This document shows positions 45,480-46,439 of a DNA stretch of 46,439 bases, piece by piece (position 1 is the stretch's first letter; every line of letters begins with the position of its first letter). The DNA is taken from contig CADEDN010000026.1 of the NCBI GenBank assembly GCA_902826095.1, positions 1 through 46,439 of the forward strand, written 5' to 3'. Made by a program: the position numbers and the translations under genes. The stretch comes from an uncultured Alphaproteobacteria bacterium. GTDB lineage: Bacteria > Pseudomonadota > Alphaproteobacteria > Caulobacterales > Parvularculaceae. The notes beneath the pieces were generated by a model. The model had not been told where the DNA came from. It saw only the letters and a list, made by a program, of their open reading frames with translations, and searched no databases.

Positions 45480-46304
45480 TCAAGGTCTTGCAAGCCTTCG
45501 TGTGAGAGTTCTGATCTGCGCGATGAAGAGCCAGGCGAGAGCGCTTTCAATGGTGCGCTCCCAATCCTTGGCGAGGCGGCGCGATCTTCCGAGCCGAGCG
45601 AAGTTGCGTTCGACGACCCATCGGCGCGGCAGAACGTGAAAGCCTTTGGTGTGATCGGTGCGCTTGATGATGTCGAGTTTCCAATCGCCGATTTTGGTCA
45701 GCGCCTTGCGCAATTTTTCGCCGGCGTAGCCGCCGTCGGCGAAGATGTGTCGCATGAAAGGGAAGCGATAACGCGCCGCGGCGAGAACGGCGGTCGCGCC
45801 GTCGCGATCCTGAATGTCGGCGGCGTGGACGATGGCGGCGAGGATGAACCCTTGCGTGTCTGTGCGGATGTGGCGCTTCCTCCCCTTGATCTTCTTGCCG
45901 CCGTCATAACCGCAAATCCCGCCGCTTTCCGTGGTTTTCACCGACTGGCTGTCGATGACGCCCGCCGTCGGCTGCGCGTCGCGGCCGAGCTTTTCGCGCG
46001 CGAGTGCAACGAGGTGGTGGCTGATGATTTCGAGAAGCCCTTCGTCGCGCCAGCGGTAAAAATACTTCTGTACGGTCGAGAAAGGCGGAAACTCCCTCGG
46101 CAAAAGCCGCCACGCGCAGCCCGCGGAAGCAAGATACAGCAAGGCGTTCACGACTTCCCGAAGGCTCGTCTTGCGCGGCCGGCCGAGCCGCTTCGCCGAC
46201 GGCGTCAACCGCTCAATCAACGCCCACTCATCATCCGTCAGGTCGCTTGCGTACCGCGCGAAATCCCGATCATATCGCGGGCGTGTGATTTCAGTCCAAG
46301 CCAT
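45480..46304 (-). CDS. IS5-family transposase (IS1031 group, DDE)
   Basis: The ATG at 46304 has a GGAGG site and gives 274 residues (MAWTEITRPRYDRDFARYASDLTDDEWALIERL). The N-terminal DUF4096-like part is followed by GRPRKTSLREVVNALLYLASAGCAWRLLP and the DDE catalytic core: D in VIDSQSVKTTESGG, D in IFADGGYAGEKLR and E in RRWVVERNFARLGRSRRLAKDWE. The gene is intact. An upstream in-frame ATG at 46358 lacks family character. Confidence 0.93.
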   Translation of the reverse strand: MAWTEITRPRYDRDFARYASDLTDDEWALIERLTPSAKRLGRPRKTSLREVVNALLYLASAGCAWRLLPREFPPFSTVQKYFYRWRDEGLLEIISHHLVALAREKLGRDAQPTAGVIDSQSVKTTESGGICGYDGGKKIKGRKRHIRTDTQGFILAAIVHAADIQDRDGATAVLAAARYRFPFMRHIFADGGYAGEKLRKALTKIGDWKLDIIKRTDHTKGFHVLPRRWVVERNFARLGRSRRLAKDWERTIESALAWLFIAQIRTLTRRLARP

Positions 46305-46381
46305 CTTGATCCTCCGTGTCCTAAGCAAACGCAGAGAATCATAAGCCGCTGAAATCACACAACTCTTTTTGGATCAGGCTC

Positions 46382-46384
46382 TAA
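46382..46384. repeat. TAA target-site duplication of the IS5-family element, right copy
   Basis: TAA directly after GGATCAGGCTC, the right IS5 terminus; it mirrors the TAA at 44099-44101. Confidence 0.7.
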
Positions 46385-46439
46385 TCTTACTGCGTCATAA
46401 ATGCAAGGTGTTGCTGACCTTATGGGTCGTCCGTGTACA
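46385..46439. other. Flank beyond the IS nest
   Basis: These 55 bases lie beyond the right TAA and hold no recognisable gene. Joined to the left flank they should recreate the ancestral empty site. Confidence 0.4.

Larger units (their letters stand above)
44102..46381 (-). mobile_element. IS5-family (IS1031-like) element, split by an IS110-family insertion
   Basis: The element ends are GAGTCTGATC on the left (44102-44111) and GAGCCTGATCC, read inward, on the right (46381 to 46371). The left repeat continues beyond the nested insertion as ATAAAGGAG (45462-45470). Joining the two pieces gives GAGTCTGATCATAAAGGAG, which matches GAGCCTGATCCAAAAAGAG at 15 of 19 positions. Excluding 44112-45461, the element is 930 bp, a usual size. 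It is flanked by TAA on both sides. Its transposase gene is intact but its left repeat is broken, so the element is probably no longer mobile. Confidence 0.75.

Noticed and set aside
45468-45490. GAGCACGCCCGATC near 45468 as the left terminus of the IS5 element
   Set aside because: It matches the right end poorly and is not flanked by TAA. GAGTCTGATC at 44102 matches 9 of 10 bases, has TAA before it, and explains the nested IS110.

Overview
The window is high-GC chromosomal DNA from an alphaproteobacterium. The evidence is the gene content: tldD beside the aa3-type oxidase genes ctaC-ctaD, the UPF0262 / low-molecular-weight phosphatase / infA / maf / RNase E/G / yacG cluster, the trpE-ppiD-tpiA-secG-pyrG neighbourhood, and an SRPBCC / VOC / DUF1428 trio. 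The order within the class cannot be fixed from this sequence. The two large DUF885 peptidases and the envelope proteins would fit a Parvularculales/Hyphomonadaceae-like or a Hyphomicrobiales-like host.

Layout. 1-3.2 kb: ctaD (partial, with a His-rich N-terminus) and ctaC (with an unusual insertion), divergent from tldD. 3.2-6.5 kb: a tightly packed minus-strand cassette of a small YIDPG membrane protein, a two-domain methyltransferase and a membrane sulfatase-fold enzyme. 6.6-16 kb: housekeeping and accessory genes (EamA exporter, DUF3667, gluQ, aldo/keto reductase, DUF1287, YccF, a large secreted protein, DUF1428/VOC/SRPBCC). 15.5-24.6 kb: M20 amidohydrolase, flavin oxidoreductase, pyk, a methyltransferase, a dienelactone-hydrolase-like enzyme, thrC and small envelope proteins. 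24.7-27.3 kb: bdhA-patatin (polyhydroxybutyrate-type metabolism) and an EF-hand protein ending at a convincing terminator. 27.3-30.6 kb: the yacG-to-UPF0262 operon. 30.7-32.5 kb: small membrane and coiled-coil proteins. 32.5-44 kb: pyrG, secG, DUF885 peptidase A, an alpha/beta hydrolase lipoprotein and tpiA on minus; ppiD, trpE and DUF885 peptidase B on plus.

44.1-46.4 kb is the most interesting part. An IS5-family element (IS1031-like, TAA target duplication) has been split inside its own left terminal repeat by an IS110-family element. Removing 44112-45461 rebuilds a 930-bp IS5 whose two ends match. The IS110 element has 10-bp subterminal inverted repeats and about 250 nt of non-coding DNA 3' of its recombinase gene. 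That non-coding DNA holds an exact 9-nt copy of the IS5 end (GAGTCTGAT) next to a small hairpin, with a second, weaker match to the other half of the insertion site on the hairpin's far side. This is the arrangement expected of a bridge RNA whose target loop is programmed for IS5 termini.

The remaining genes are mostly ordinary. Several operons use ATGA/GTGA/TAATG overlaps. Intergenic DNA is short: the only gene-free stretch over 300 bases is 43979-44364, which holds the IS5 left end and the non-coding part of the IS110 element.
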